Shown in pieces: positions 43,189 through 51,630 of a DNA stretch of 64,000 nucleotides; within the stretch, counting starts at the first letter, position 1, and every line of letters begins with the position of its first letter. The translations under genes and the position numbers were made by a program. The notes under the pieces were generated by a model. That model did no database searches and was not told the DNA's origin. It was given only the letters and a program-made list of their open reading frames with translations. Source of the DNA: Leptolinea sp964397625 (lineage in GTDB: Bacteria; Chloroflexota; Anaerolineae; Anaerolineales; Anaerolineaceae); assembly GCA_964397625.1 (NCBI GenBank), contig CAYNJT010000009.1:1-64000 (forward strand). The letters are read 5' to 3'.

Positions 43189-44009
43189 AGCCAGCGGTCA
43201 TATTCGCTTCGTACCAACCGGGTGACATCTCCTGGTTTTCCATCTCCCACAGCAATGCCGTTTATCCGAGTGATCGGTAATACGCCTCGACTTGCGCTGG
43301 TGATAAAGACCTCGCTGGCGCTTGAAAGTTCTGTGAATGGATAACCTGAATACCGAATCTTAATCCCCTGGCTCTTTATAACATCCAGAACCACACTGCG
43401 AGTGATCCCCGGTAATATTCCTTCTGACGCGGTCCAGATCTCACCACCACCAAGCACAAAAATATTACTGGACAATCCTTCCAAGAAATTTCCATCTTTT
43501 CCGATCATCAAGTATTCATTTATAGTTGAAGGCTTTGTTTCCCGCAAATGGCGGGTTTGGTCAATGAAACTGGTTGCCTTCGATACCGGGTTTTCACGTT
43601 GCAATTCAATTGTTTCAGCGGCTGCTCCGATAAGATAGAGTGATTCGGGCAGCCCAACAAATGGTTCCGCCATGATATATGTCTCGATGGCATCCTTCTC
43701 AAAAGCGCAATGAATTCTGATTCGGCTATCTGTTTCGGGAAAATGTTTCAGAATCTCCCTGATAGCGGATTGTAAGGAACCGCGATCAACAGCCATGGGT
43801 CGGCCTTGAAGTTGAGCGGATCGTTCGAGACGGTCAAAATGATCTTCCAACCGCAAGGCTTTTTCATGCTGGTATGTTCTAAAGGTCGTGTATATTCCGG
43901 CGGAAAACCGATTGCTTCCTTCATCCAAATTGGATGCGTTTCCTATTTGGTAAATAGTAAAACCATTATTGACTGCCGTGTATTTCCAAATTTTTACATT
44001 ATCGTCCAC
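43164..44009 (-). CDS. Class IV PLP aminotransferase
   Basis: A 281-residue fold-type IV PLP enzyme (branched-chain / D-amino-acid aminotransferase or aminodeoxychorismate lyase group). The PLP Lys is probably in PVSKATSFID (near residue 145). The cofactor-binding features INEYLMIGKDGNFLEG and LSSNIFVLGGG, and the ILPGITRSVVLDV and TSASRGVLPITRING segments, are typical. Substrate preference cannot be read. It is the last gene of the long molybdenum hydroxylase/F420 operon, 3 bases after mocA. If it is a PabC-type lyase, it would connect to folate rather than to that pathway. Confidence 0.82.
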   Translation of the reverse strand: MDDNVKIWKYTAVNNGFTIYQIGNASNLDEGSNRFSAGIYTTFRTYQHEKALRLEDHFDRLERSAQLQGRPMAVDRGSLQSAIREILKHFPETDSRIRIHCAFEKDAIETYIMAEPFVGLPESLYLIGAAAETIELQRENPVSKATSFIDQTRHLRETKPSTINEYLMIGKDGNFLEGLSSNIFVLGGGEIWTASEGILPGITRSVVLDVIKSQGIKIRYSGYPFTELSSASEVFITSASRGVLPITRINGIAVGDGKPGDVTRLVRSEYDRWLQSELRFI

Positions 44010-44012
44010 TTG

Positions 44013-44627
44013 TTAGCCATACCGGGAAATGAGGTTTTGGTAATCCTCCGGGGTATCCATATCTGGAGGCATTTCTTGATCGATATTGATGTATTTAATC
44101 TCATCCGCATGCTTATTAATAAAAGTTCGTATCGTATCCAATTCTTTGTGACTTAAAATTTCTTTAATCAGGTCACTTTTAACCAGCCAGGGATGTCCGC
44201 GGTGCATATTGTAACTGGGAATGATCAAAGAAGCTAAATTAGTTGAAGCTTCTATCATCAATCGCTGTATTACATAAGTATCAATTATCGGCTGGTCTCC
44301 AAGGCAAATAAATATGTAGTCAATACCCTCAGGCAATGCGTGAACTCCAACCTGTAGGGACCTCAACATCTCTGAAGTTTCAGCATCAGGATTTTCGACC
44401 AGATGAACACTGCCTGATTTCATTTCATCAGATATTACCGGTATACGATGGGGATTGATCACAATATATAAGTTTTCAACTCCCGCGGACTGCAACCCTT
44501 TGACCACAGCACCCAGAACTGTAGTTCTTTTCCACGGTAAATTCATCTTGGGTTGGCCCATGCGTGAGGATTTGCCGGCGGCAAGGATAATTGCCGAAAA
44601 AATCAAATCTTTGTGATCCTGATTCAT
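44013..44627 (-). CDS. mocA: MocA-like nucleotidyltransferase (stand-alone)
   Basis: A 204-residue MobA/MocA-type NTP transferase. The nucleotide-binding start is ILAAGKSSRMGQPKMNLPW, followed by the metal Asp in ICLGDQP and the late DMDTPEDY motif. MocA adds CMP to molybdopterin to give the dinucleotide cofactor of xanthine-dehydrogenase-type enzymes, releasing pyrophosphate. It overlaps the upstream YqeC-MocA fusion by four bases and resembles that protein's C-terminal half, so the operon has two transferase copies. Confidence 0.85.
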   Translation of the reverse strand: MNQDHKDLIFSAIILAAGKSSRMGQPKMNLPWKRTTVLGAVVKGLQSAGVENLYIVINPHRIPVISDEMKSGSVHLVENPDAETSEMLRSLQVGVHALPEGIDYIFICLGDQPIIDTYVIQRLMIEASTNLASLIIPSYNMHRGHPWLVKSDLIKEILSHKELDTIRTFINKHADEIKYINIDQEMPPDMDTPEDYQNLISRYG

Positions 44628-45967
44628 TGGATTTCCATCAGGTGTTCATAATCTTCAGGAGTATCCACGTCTAAGAGGATGGATTCATCAAACCATGGTA
44701 TTGTCTGAATTTGAAAACGCGAGAAGATTATCCTTCCGCCAACATCACCATGTAAATTGGTCAGTTCGGCGAATGTTCTCCGATCAAATAATACCGGATT
44801 TGCTCTCCGACCACCTGATACAGGAAGAATAATCGGCGCAAGGGTTTTAGCGTGCTCATTTTTCTCGCGAACTAACAGAGATACGGGTATGTGCGGTTGG
44901 TCCACAAGCATAAATATCGCAGCGCCTGTCCGTTTGGGCAGTGATTTTATGCCAACACGTATTGAACAGGATTGGCCTTCATTCCAATCCGAATTGAATA
45001 ATACTTCTACCGGAAGGTCGGAGACAATTGCGCGAATTTTCTCAAATTCATTTCCGGCAATAATATGGATTGGAGAGAGACCGGCTGAAATGGCGTGCAA
45101 GGCGCATTGCCGGACAAATGGGAGATTTTTCCATAACAAAAGGGCTTTCGGTTGTCCCATCCGTTTCGAATTGCCGGCAGCCAGGATGATACAGGCTATC
45201 CTTTCTCTGGCAGCGACAACCCCTTTCTGGTTACTCTGGATTTCCTCCTTCTCGACATTCGGATCCAGTGCAGTGGTGACAACCGAATCGTAATGTTCCA
45301 GGAGTTGTTTTTCGATCATGGGAAGAGTTTCCGTGTCTTCCAGCGTGTCCAATTGATTGAACAAAACAGTCCTGCGTGCCAGCCTTGGGATGTTTTTCAA
45401 TCCACCTAGAGGATGAGTCAACATTTTAACTATACTGTGCAGAGTGACTGGTTTTCCAATTTCCAACCCTGTAATCGACGAGAATATCTCCGGCCGGTGC
45501 ACATTCTGGTCATTAAGAATTTTCCCCACGGCAGATAATCCAACCGAAACCACAACATGGTTAATCCAATCTGGAATGGCAGGCTCATAGGAAGCTGGTG
45601 CTTTTAATGGACGGGTTTTGGATCCATCTGATTCAATGAAAATGGGTACTTCATTTTCATTCACCACTGCAAGCAGATCGTTCCATAAAGATGGGTCGAT
45701 ACCGGATAGTTTGAAATCCTTGTCCCCAGGGCCTGTGACCACCAATTTCCCGGAAAAATGATCCATATTGCGATTTTGACCGGATACCAAAACCCGCCGA
45801 TCCGGAAAATCAGTTAGCTGATGCAATCCTATGTGAGCGGTTGCCGCAATCAACGCTTTACCTGACCATTCCCTGCCCATCTGGATCAATGCGCTGGATT
45901 TTCCGCCTGAACCTACCAGGGATAGTTTTGTTTTTGGATCAATTCGCAAGGCTTCAATGAGTTTCAT
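44624..45967 (-). CDS. yqeC: YqeC-MocA fusion, molybdenum hydroxylase maturation
   Basis: A 447-residue fusion. Residues 1-235 match YqeC of the selenium-dependent molybdenum hydroxylase system, with a P-loop-like LVGSGGKSSAL (17-27), then VVTGPGDKDFKLSG, FIESDGSKTRPLKAP and VVSVGLSAVGK. Residues 255-447 form a MocA-type cytidylyltransferase (IILAAGNSKRMGQPKALL, MLVDQPH, DVDTPEDYEHL). In E. coli yqeC and mocA (ygfJ) are separate genes. The fusion supports a joint role in cofactor insertion. It starts 3 bases after yqeB. Confidence 0.88.
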   Translation of the reverse strand: MKLIEALRIDPKTKLSLVGSGGKSSALIQMGREWSGKALIAATAHIGLHQLTDFPDRRVLVSGQNRNMDHFSGKLVVTGPGDKDFKLSGIDPSLWNDLLAVVNENEVPIFIESDGSKTRPLKAPASYEPAIPDWINHVVVSVGLSAVGKILNDQNVHRPEIFSSITGLEIGKPVTLHSIVKMLTHPLGGLKNIPRLARRTVLFNQLDTLEDTETLPMIEKQLLEHYDSVVTTALDPNVEKEEIQSNQKGVVAARERIACIILAAGNSKRMGQPKALLLWKNLPFVRQCALHAISAGLSPIHIIAGNEFEKIRAIVSDLPVEVLFNSDWNEGQSCSIRVGIKSLPKRTGAAIFMLVDQPHIPVSLLVREKNEHAKTLAPIILPVSGGRRANPVLFDRRTFAELTNLHGDVGGRIIFSRFQIQTIPWFDESILLDVDTPEDYEHLMEIQ

Positions 45968-45970
45968 TGT

Positions 45971-46777
45971 TCACGAGCCTAATTTCGCTCTAAAATCCGG
46001 ATTCGAGAGAATGGCTTCCAGTACTCCGCCTCCAATGGAGAGCGCTTTATCTGAAACAAAACTACAAAGCAATGGATCACAACGAGGATCTATATCACCT
46101 ACCTTTAAACCAGTCGAAACTGTTAAACCTTCATGCAGTAATCCTCGCACGACACCGCGGAAAGGAGCTTTGATCGGTGTCTTATTAACGACAGCAACCA
46201 CTTCTTCTTTTTCAACAATTTCTCCGATCCTGGTTTTGGCCAAAAATATGCCATCTTCCGGTGATCGCAGAACGCGTTCATTGTCGTAACCTTCCACCTT
46301 ATCAGGAATACCGTTATCTGTTTCAGCCGCTCCATTCCAATAAACGCGGCCAAGGAACGGGCCGCGTTTCGTTTCAATGACACAATCACAGTTTTCTCCG
46401 GGGAAAAAACCTGGACCAATACCTATTTTTAATAGAAACCCATCCCCAATTGAATTTGCTTTTTGTTTCAACATTCGCCCATCAATAAGAATTGGTATGT
46501 TTGCCTTCGAGCAAATTTCCAGATTGGGATCAACGATTATTGAAATCTTACCGTCAGTATGGCACTTTTCAAAATCCTCACAACATTGAACCAGTTTCCC
46601 TTCAATCTCTTCAATGATCGTTGATTTTGTATAAACAGCTTCTGCAAATGAAACAAATCTTCTGACGGAAAGAGGTTGTTCAATTTCTGTAATGATAACC
46701 TTAATTCCCGAACGGTGAAGACGCACGGCAATTCCACTTGCCAGGTCCCCTCCTCCCCGAATCAATGCCATTAACAT
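45971..46777 (-). CDS. yqeB: YqeB / EF2563-type selenium-dependent molybdenum hydroxylase accessory protein
   Basis: A 268-residue protein of the YqeB/EF2563 family. It shows the N-terminal ALIRGGGDLASGIAVRLHRSG, ITEIEQPLSVRR, IDGRMLK, and KIGIGPGFFPGENCDCVIETKRG. A biotinyl-like segment follows (VEKEEVVAVVNKTPIKAPFRG), then the conserved end LSIGGGVLEAIL. YqeB and YqeC occur in genomes that place labile selenium in molybdenum hydroxylases, so the enzymes of this operon are predicted to be selenium-dependent. No selD lies in the window. Confidence 0.9.
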   Translation of the reverse strand: MLMALIRGGGDLASGIAVRLHRSGIKVIITEIEQPLSVRRFVSFAEAVYTKSTIIEEIEGKLVQCCEDFEKCHTDGKISIIVDPNLEICSKANIPILIDGRMLKQKANSIGDGFLLKIGIGPGFFPGENCDCVIETKRGPFLGRVYWNGAAETDNGIPDKVEGYDNERVLRSPEDGIFLAKTRIGEIVEKEEVVAVVNKTPIKAPFRGVVRGLLHEGLTVSTGLKVGDIDPRCDPLLCSFVSDKALSIGGGVLEAILSNPDFRAKLGS

Positions 46778-46783
46778 GCCGAT

Positions 46784-49006
46784 CTACAACTTTCCCAATC
46801 CACGAAGTACTCTTTCAGGAGTCAATGGAAACTCATTGAACCAGACGCCTGTAGCATCATGCACAGCAGCTGTGATGGCAGGGGCAAGACACAGGTATGG
46901 CATCTCACCCATTCCCCTCGCACCAAAGGGGCCAAGAGGATCAGCAAATTCCAAAACCAGAGTGTTTACATTTTTCGGAATATCCAGAATTGTCGGTATC
47001 AAATAGGTGGAGAGCGTGCGGGTTTGTACCTGGCTATTTTTCTGGCTGAAGTTCTCCATCACGACATACCCCATGGCCTGAATCAAAGCGCCTTCCACCT
47101 GCCCAACAACCTGCTGCGGATTGACAGCCTTTCCGACATCATCACCACAGGTGATATTCAAAATGGTGATCTCACCGGTATCAACATTGACTTCAAGGTC
47201 AACAGCTTCCGCTACGTATCCATATGCGAAATTGGCAATACATTTTCCTGTCTCCGTATCATATGGAGTTGTCTTTGGAGGAACATACATATAGGTTGCA
47301 ATGGCAGGCCGTTCTTCATTTTGCCATTTCTCCAGTGCTTCTTTTGCTGCACCTCTGATGGAATTGCCGGCCATGAATGTCATTCGCGAAGCAGAGACAC
47401 TGCCCGCGTAATCCGTGTATGCGGTGTCAGATGCAATTAACTCCACTTTCTCCAAAGGCAAATTCAATGCGTCCGCGGCCATTTGCAGGAAGGCTGTATG
47501 TGAGCCCTGCCCTACTTCGGCTCCGGCATGATGCAATATAGCCTTATCGATCATTGTGTCGCCGTGCAATTCAACCGTCGCGTAACACTTCTCCGGAGCG
47601 CCAAATGAATATCCAACATTTTTGAATCCGCATGCAAACCCCCGACCACGTTTGATATTTTTTTGTTGTGAGGGAGCCAATTTCTTTTCTGGATCCTGTT
47701 TCCAGGTATTGTTATCCAGTCTCCATCCAGCAGATTGCGCGGTTTTTTCAACAACCTTCTCTATACTTACACCAGGATTGATGGGTGTGCCGACTGACAT
47801 GATCGAACCTTCGCGCAGCAAATTTCGATTACGCAATTCCACGGGATCCATATTTAGAGCTTCCGCGAGTTTATTCATCTGGCTTTCTGCTTCGAACAAA
47901 CCCTGTGGACCGCCAAACCCCCGGAAAGCGCCGTTAGGGATATTGTTGGTGAGTACGGCGTATGAATCCACCTTTACATTGGGGATCTCATATGGACCAG
48001 TGGAAAGCAATGTGGCATTGCCCATTACTTTACCTGATTTCCCAATATAGGCTCCGCAATCTGTCTTAATTTCGACTTCCGCGGCTATTACCTTCCCTTC
48101 AGTTGTGGCGCCCCATTTCGCATGCAGGAAATAGGGATGCCTTTTATAATGCCCCATAATTGACTCTTCACGCGACCAAACAATCTTAACAGGCCGATGG
48201 ATTCCCTGTTTTTCCAGACAGTAGGCTGCCAGACCGAGAACAACCTGAATGGTGATATCTTCCCGGCCTCCGAACGCTCCGCCAATCGCCGGGTAGATCA
48301 CGCGGACCTTTTCTTCAGGGAGACCCAGAGCATGGGCAATCTGTTCCTGATCTTCATGGGCGGATTGCCCTGCAGAAACGACTGTAACTCTCCCTTCATC
48401 ATCTATATAGGAAATACCGGCTTCCGGCTGCAAGAAAGCGTGTTCCTGAACAGGAGTGCAATAATCTGCTTCAATAATTACATCTGCCTTTTTAAAGACT
48501 GCTTCAACATCTCCTTTTCGAATGCGGATGTGATTGATAATATTTGTATCAGAATCAGGCCTTAGTTTGATGGCGTCCGGTTTCAGTGCATCTTCCACGT
48601 TACTGATAACAGGAAGTTCTTCCAGCTCCATATCGATGAGTTTGAGTGCTTCTTCCGCTATCTTCTCAGTTTCTGCCAAAACGAGTGCCACATGATCTGC
48701 CGCGTAACGAACATGGTCGCCAAATTGCTTTTTCGAACCTGGCCCACATAAAGCAGGTTGGTCTTTAACGATCAATCCATACTCATTTACAGGTACATCA
48801 CTTGCGGTCAGAACTGCCACAACTCCGGGGTGTTTTTTGGCTTTCTCTACATCCAATTTCCTGATGATCGCGTGAGGTTTGCCTGCGTAGAAGATCTTCA
48901 TGTAAACCTGGTTGTCCATATTGATATCGCCAGGGTACAGGGCTTCCCCTTTGACCTTGCCAACCGCGTCAATTCTTTGAACAGATGCGCCAACATAGTT
49001 TTCCAT
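46784..49006 (-). CDS. Xanthine-dehydrogenase-family molybdopterin subunit
   Basis: A 740-residue molybdenum hydroxylase large subunit. The Mo-pocket motifs are present: GGAFGGREDI, GAFRGFGGPQGLFEAE, HHAGAEVGQGSHTAF, GSVSASRMTF and the catalytic Glu in GARGMGEMPY near the end. The substrate is an N-heterocycle or aldehyde and cannot be fixed, though purines or nicotinate are possible. It starts at ATG 49006, with TTGGAGAA upstream. It is probably paired with the FAD-[2Fe-2S] subunit at 49401-50810, separated by a small membrane protein gene. YqeB follows after 6 bases. Confidence 0.92.
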   Translation of the reverse strand: MENYVGASVQRIDAVGKVKGEALYPGDINMDNQVYMKIFYAGKPHAIIRKLDVEKAKKHPGVVAVLTASDVPVNEYGLIVKDQPALCGPGSKKQFGDHVRYAADHVALVLAETEKIAEEALKLIDMELEELPVISNVEDALKPDAIKLRPDSDTNIINHIRIRKGDVEAVFKKADVIIEADYCTPVQEHAFLQPEAGISYIDDEGRVTVVSAGQSAHEDQEQIAHALGLPEEKVRVIYPAIGGAFGGREDITIQVVLGLAAYCLEKQGIHRPVKIVWSREESIMGHYKRHPYFLHAKWGATTEGKVIAAEVEIKTDCGAYIGKSGKVMGNATLLSTGPYEIPNVKVDSYAVLTNNIPNGAFRGFGGPQGLFEAESQMNKLAEALNMDPVELRNRNLLREGSIMSVGTPINPGVSIEKVVEKTAQSAGWRLDNNTWKQDPEKKLAPSQQKNIKRGRGFACGFKNVGYSFGAPEKCYATVELHGDTMIDKAILHHAGAEVGQGSHTAFLQMAADALNLPLEKVELIASDTAYTDYAGSVSASRMTFMAGNSIRGAAKEALEKWQNEERPAIATYMYVPPKTTPYDTETGKCIANFAYGYVAEAVDLEVNVDTGEITILNITCGDDVGKAVNPQQVVGQVEGALIQAMGYVVMENFSQKNSQVQTRTLSTYLIPTILDIPKNVNTLVLEFADPLGPFGARGMGEMPYLCLAPAITAAVHDATGVWFNEFPLTPERVLRGLGKL

Positions 49007-49035
49007 GGTTTTCTCCAATAGAAGGTCGAAGAAGT

Positions 49036-49401
49036 CTACCGGGATTTTCTCTTCCCGCGAAACGTTTGCGGGGGAACATCATAAACACCATATCGTGGTG
49101 GCGCCAAAACCCGAGTAATTATCGCCGTAATAAACAGGAAGATCGCGTAAAAAATAAACATCAGTACTGCAGTTAGAATGACCTTTACGTACAAATAAGG
49201 CTCAATGTATTTTGATATCAGATCGCGCGGAATCGCGAACCAGCCCTGTTTTGAGTTCTCTTCCAGTACGATTAACGCGCCAATGTAGGCGAGAATTGGG
49301 ATAAGGACAGCCATGGCAAATCCAACCCCCCGCCATATGGGGTGAAGTTCTTTTTTTACAGTTTTTTTTGTTTGAGGTCGGTAAGAATCATATTTGCTCA
49401 T
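49036..49401 (-). CDS. Small two-helix membrane protein in the hydroxylase operon
   Basis: A 121-residue protein of no recognised family. It has a basic N-terminus (MSKYDSYRPQTKKTVKKE), one membrane helix at about 27-46 (VGFAMAVLIPILAYIGALIV), a second at about 76-98 (VKVILTAVLMFIFYAIFLFI) and a basic C-terminal tail. The ATG overlaps the stop of the FAD-[2Fe-2S] gene by one base (TAATG), so the frame is real. Its tight setting between two hydroxylase subunits suggests a membrane tether or an electron-transfer partner, which is an inference. Confidence 0.7.
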   Translation of the reverse strand: MSKYDSYRPQTKKTVKKELHPIWRGVGFAMAVLIPILAYIGALIVLEENSKQGWFAIPRDLISKYIEPYLYVKVILTAVLMFIFYAIFLFITAIITRVLAPPRYGVYDVPPQTFRGKRKSR

Positions 49402-50810
49402 TACAATTGCTTCTTTCCGGCTGCTTTTTCCACAGCACTTATGATCTTGTAGTAACCCGTGCAACGGCACAGGTTTCCTGTCAAAGCATGTTTTATCTGC
49501 TCTTCGGTCGGGTTGGATTTTTCTTCCAAAAGTTTGGCGGCCGACATAACAAAACCTGGCGTGCAATACCCGCACTGTACCGCGCCTTCCTCTACAAAAG
49601 CCTGCTGTACCGGGTGTAATTCTCCCCCAATGGACATGCCTTCAATGGTTGTTATCTCAGCTCCATGGGCTCTGGGTGCAGGAATCATGCAGGCCATAAC
49701 AGCCGCTCCATCCATGTATACGGTGCAAGCGCCGCATTCACCTTCTGCGCAACCCTCTTTTGTTCCGGTAAGCCCGGCTTCTTCGCGCAAAAGCCGTAAT
49801 AGTGTTTTGTCCTGGCCGCTCTTTAAAATGTACTTTTGTCCATTGATTGTCGTAATGATTGGAACAGTAGTATCTATCTTTCCATAAACATTACCTGAAA
49901 TCTCATTTGCAGACTTTAATATGGGAGGGTCAGCCATTAAAGCTTTATCTGTATTGCCACTGTTAATGCATTCCAGAGCCTGTCTAACAAGAATTCCCAC
50001 AATATAAGCCCGGTAGCGTGCTGAACCGCGCAGATCATCAATTGGTGTTGCCGCTTCACCTGCAAGTTTCGCAGCTTCAGCAATTGTTCTATCGTTAAGT
50101 TCCTTGCCACATAGAAATTTTTCGGACATTTCCGCATGGATGATTACCGGAGCTACAGCGCCCAGCGTTATGGCAGCTTTCGTGATCACCTTTTGATCGA
50201 ACTGAAGGATTACCGTGGCATTCACCACAGATATCGCCTGTGCTTTGCGTAGAGCATTCTTAATATAAAATCCGCTCTCATTTTTCAACATTGGCTGAAT
50301 AATAATATCAACCAGCATTTCATCCGGATTCATGACTGTTTTCCGAACGCCTCTGTAAAACTCCTTTATGGATACTTTCCTTCTACCCTGGTTTCCCTGT
50401 AGAACAAGGCTGGCATCTAATGCCATCAGGGGGGAAATGGTGTCATTGGCTGGAGAAGCGGTAATTAAATTGCCGGCAATAGTGCCCCGATTGCGAATTT
50501 GCGGAGACCCAACCTGCCAGCATGCTAATGCCAGAGGGAATGCCTTATTCCGTATAAGGTCAGAGCGCACACAATCATTATGAGTAACCAAGGGACCCAG
50601 GTGAATCTTGCCAGACGCATCCTCAGAAATGCGGTCCAACCCTTGAATCCGGGAGATGTCGATCAGCGTGTCTACTTCCTTTCTCACTCCTCTCTCCAAT
50701 TCAAGGATAAGATCTGTGGCCCCAGCTACTATTCTGGCCCGGGAACCAAACTCTGTCAGGATACCGATAACTTGATCAATAGTCTCAGCATTGATGTAGG
50801 TATGCCACAT
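49401..50810 (-). CDS. Fused FAD and [2Fe-2S] subunit of a molybdenum hydroxylase
   Basis: A 469-residue electron-transfer subunit. Residues 1-290 form the FAD domain (ARIVAGATDLILEL, IRNRGTIAGNLITASPANDT). Residues 312-465 form the ferredoxin domain with two [2Fe-2S] clusters: GCAEGECGAC with a later Cys in VMACM, and QCGYCTPG with LCRCTGY. The FAD-then-FeS order is the reverse of the common xanthine dehydrogenase arrangement. It should pass electrons from the Mo subunit encoded downstream to an acceptor. It starts 22 bases after xdhC. Confidence 0.92.
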   Translation of the reverse strand: MWHTYINAETIDQVIGILTEFGSRARIVAGATDLILELERGVRKEVDTLIDISRIQGLDRISEDASGKIHLGPLVTHNDCVRSDLIRNKAFPLALACWQVGSPQIRNRGTIAGNLITASPANDTISPLMALDASLVLQGNQGRRKVSIKEFYRGVRKTVMNPDEMLVDIIIQPMLKNESGFYIKNALRKAQAISVVNATVILQFDQKVITKAAITLGAVAPVIIHAEMSEKFLCGKELNDRTIAEAAKLAGEAATPIDDLRGSARYRAYIVGILVRQALECINSGNTDKALMADPPILKSANEISGNVYGKIDTTVPIITTINGQKYILKSGQDKTLLRLLREEAGLTGTKEGCAEGECGACTVYMDGAAVMACMIPAPRAHGAEITTIEGMSIGGELHPVQQAFVEEGAVQCGYCTPGFVMSAAKLLEEKSNPTEEQIKHALTGNLCRCTGYYKIISAVEKAAGKKQL

Positions 50811-50832
50811 AAAAATACTCCTTTTATTGATC

Positions 50833-51630
50833 TTATTGATCCTTCATTACGCGTCCATTTCCGCCATTGCGCAGCATTATGATCTCCGCCATGATGGAAA
50901 CTGCGATTTCTTCCGGTGTTTCGGCATTTAATTCCAATCCTAATGGTGAATGCACTTTATTCAACTGTTCCTGAGAAACTCCCTGATCAAGCAATCCTTT
51001 GCAGGTAATTGCCCAACGCCGTTTTGAGCCAATGACACCGATAAATGCAGCTTGCGACGCCAATAATGGCGCCAAACCAGCCACGTCCACATTAGAACCG
51101 CGTGTCGTCAGAAGTATATATGTGTTGGGGGTGATCTTCGTCGCGCCGGGTAGATCCTGCATTTTGAGAGGATAAAACTCATCCGCGTCGGGATTGGAGT
51201 CCGGGGTGCAAAATTCTGGACGGTCATCTGAAATGGCTACCCGAAATCCCAGATATTTTGCCAAATGCGCCACTGCTTTACCCACATGGCCGCCGCCTAT
51301 AATGATGATTTTCGCGTTAGGTAAGATTGGCTCAACTAATATTTCCATTGTGCCTCCGCAGACGCCCGGATCACCATGTTTGGGATCTACCATTTTGTAT
51401 TTCAACACTTTCAATTGCTGTGTAATCATGACATTAAAGGCTTCCTGGAAAACCAGGTCTTCAACTTCACCGCCCCCTACAGTACCCATGAAACTTCCAT
51501 CAGATAATACCAGCATTTTTGTTCCGGCATGCCGCGGAGCTGAACCAGCACTGTGAATGATAGTGCATAAAGCACCCGAATCTCCCGACGACATCATTTC
51601 ATGAATTTTATTGTAAATAGTCTCGTTCAT
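50833..51630 (-). CDS. xdhC: XdhC family molybdenum hydroxylase maturation protein
   Basis: A 265-residue protein of the XdhC/CoxI group that protects and sulfurates the molybdenum cofactor before insertion. The N-terminal XdhC domain (SGALCTIIHSAGSAPRHAG, GTVGGGEVEDLV, GVCGGTMEILVEP) is followed by a Rossmann domain (IIIIGGGHVGKAVAHLAKYLG at about 108-128, then IGVIGSKRRW and HSPLGLELNAETPEEIAVSI). The ATG overlaps the pyrophosphatase stop by four bases. It may serve both hydroxylases of this operon. Confidence 0.92.
   Translation of the reverse strand: MNETIYNKIHEMMSSGDSGALCTIIHSAGSAPRHAGTKMLVLSDGSFMGTVGGGEVEDLVFQEAFNVMITQQLKVLKYKMVDPKHGDPGVCGGTMEILVEPILPNAKIIIIGGGHVGKAVAHLAKYLGFRVAISDDRPEFCTPDSNPDADEFYPLKMQDLPGATKITPNTYILLTTRGSNVDVAGLAPLLASQAAFIGVIGSKRRWAITCKGLLDQGVSQEQLNKVHSPLGLELNAETPEEIAVSIMAEIIMLRNGGNGRVMKDQ

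Noticed and set aside
44757..45293. A 178-codon plus-strand frame inside yqeC-mocA
   Set aside because: It lies entirely antisense to a gene with clear family motifs. Its composition is that of a complementary-strand shadow.
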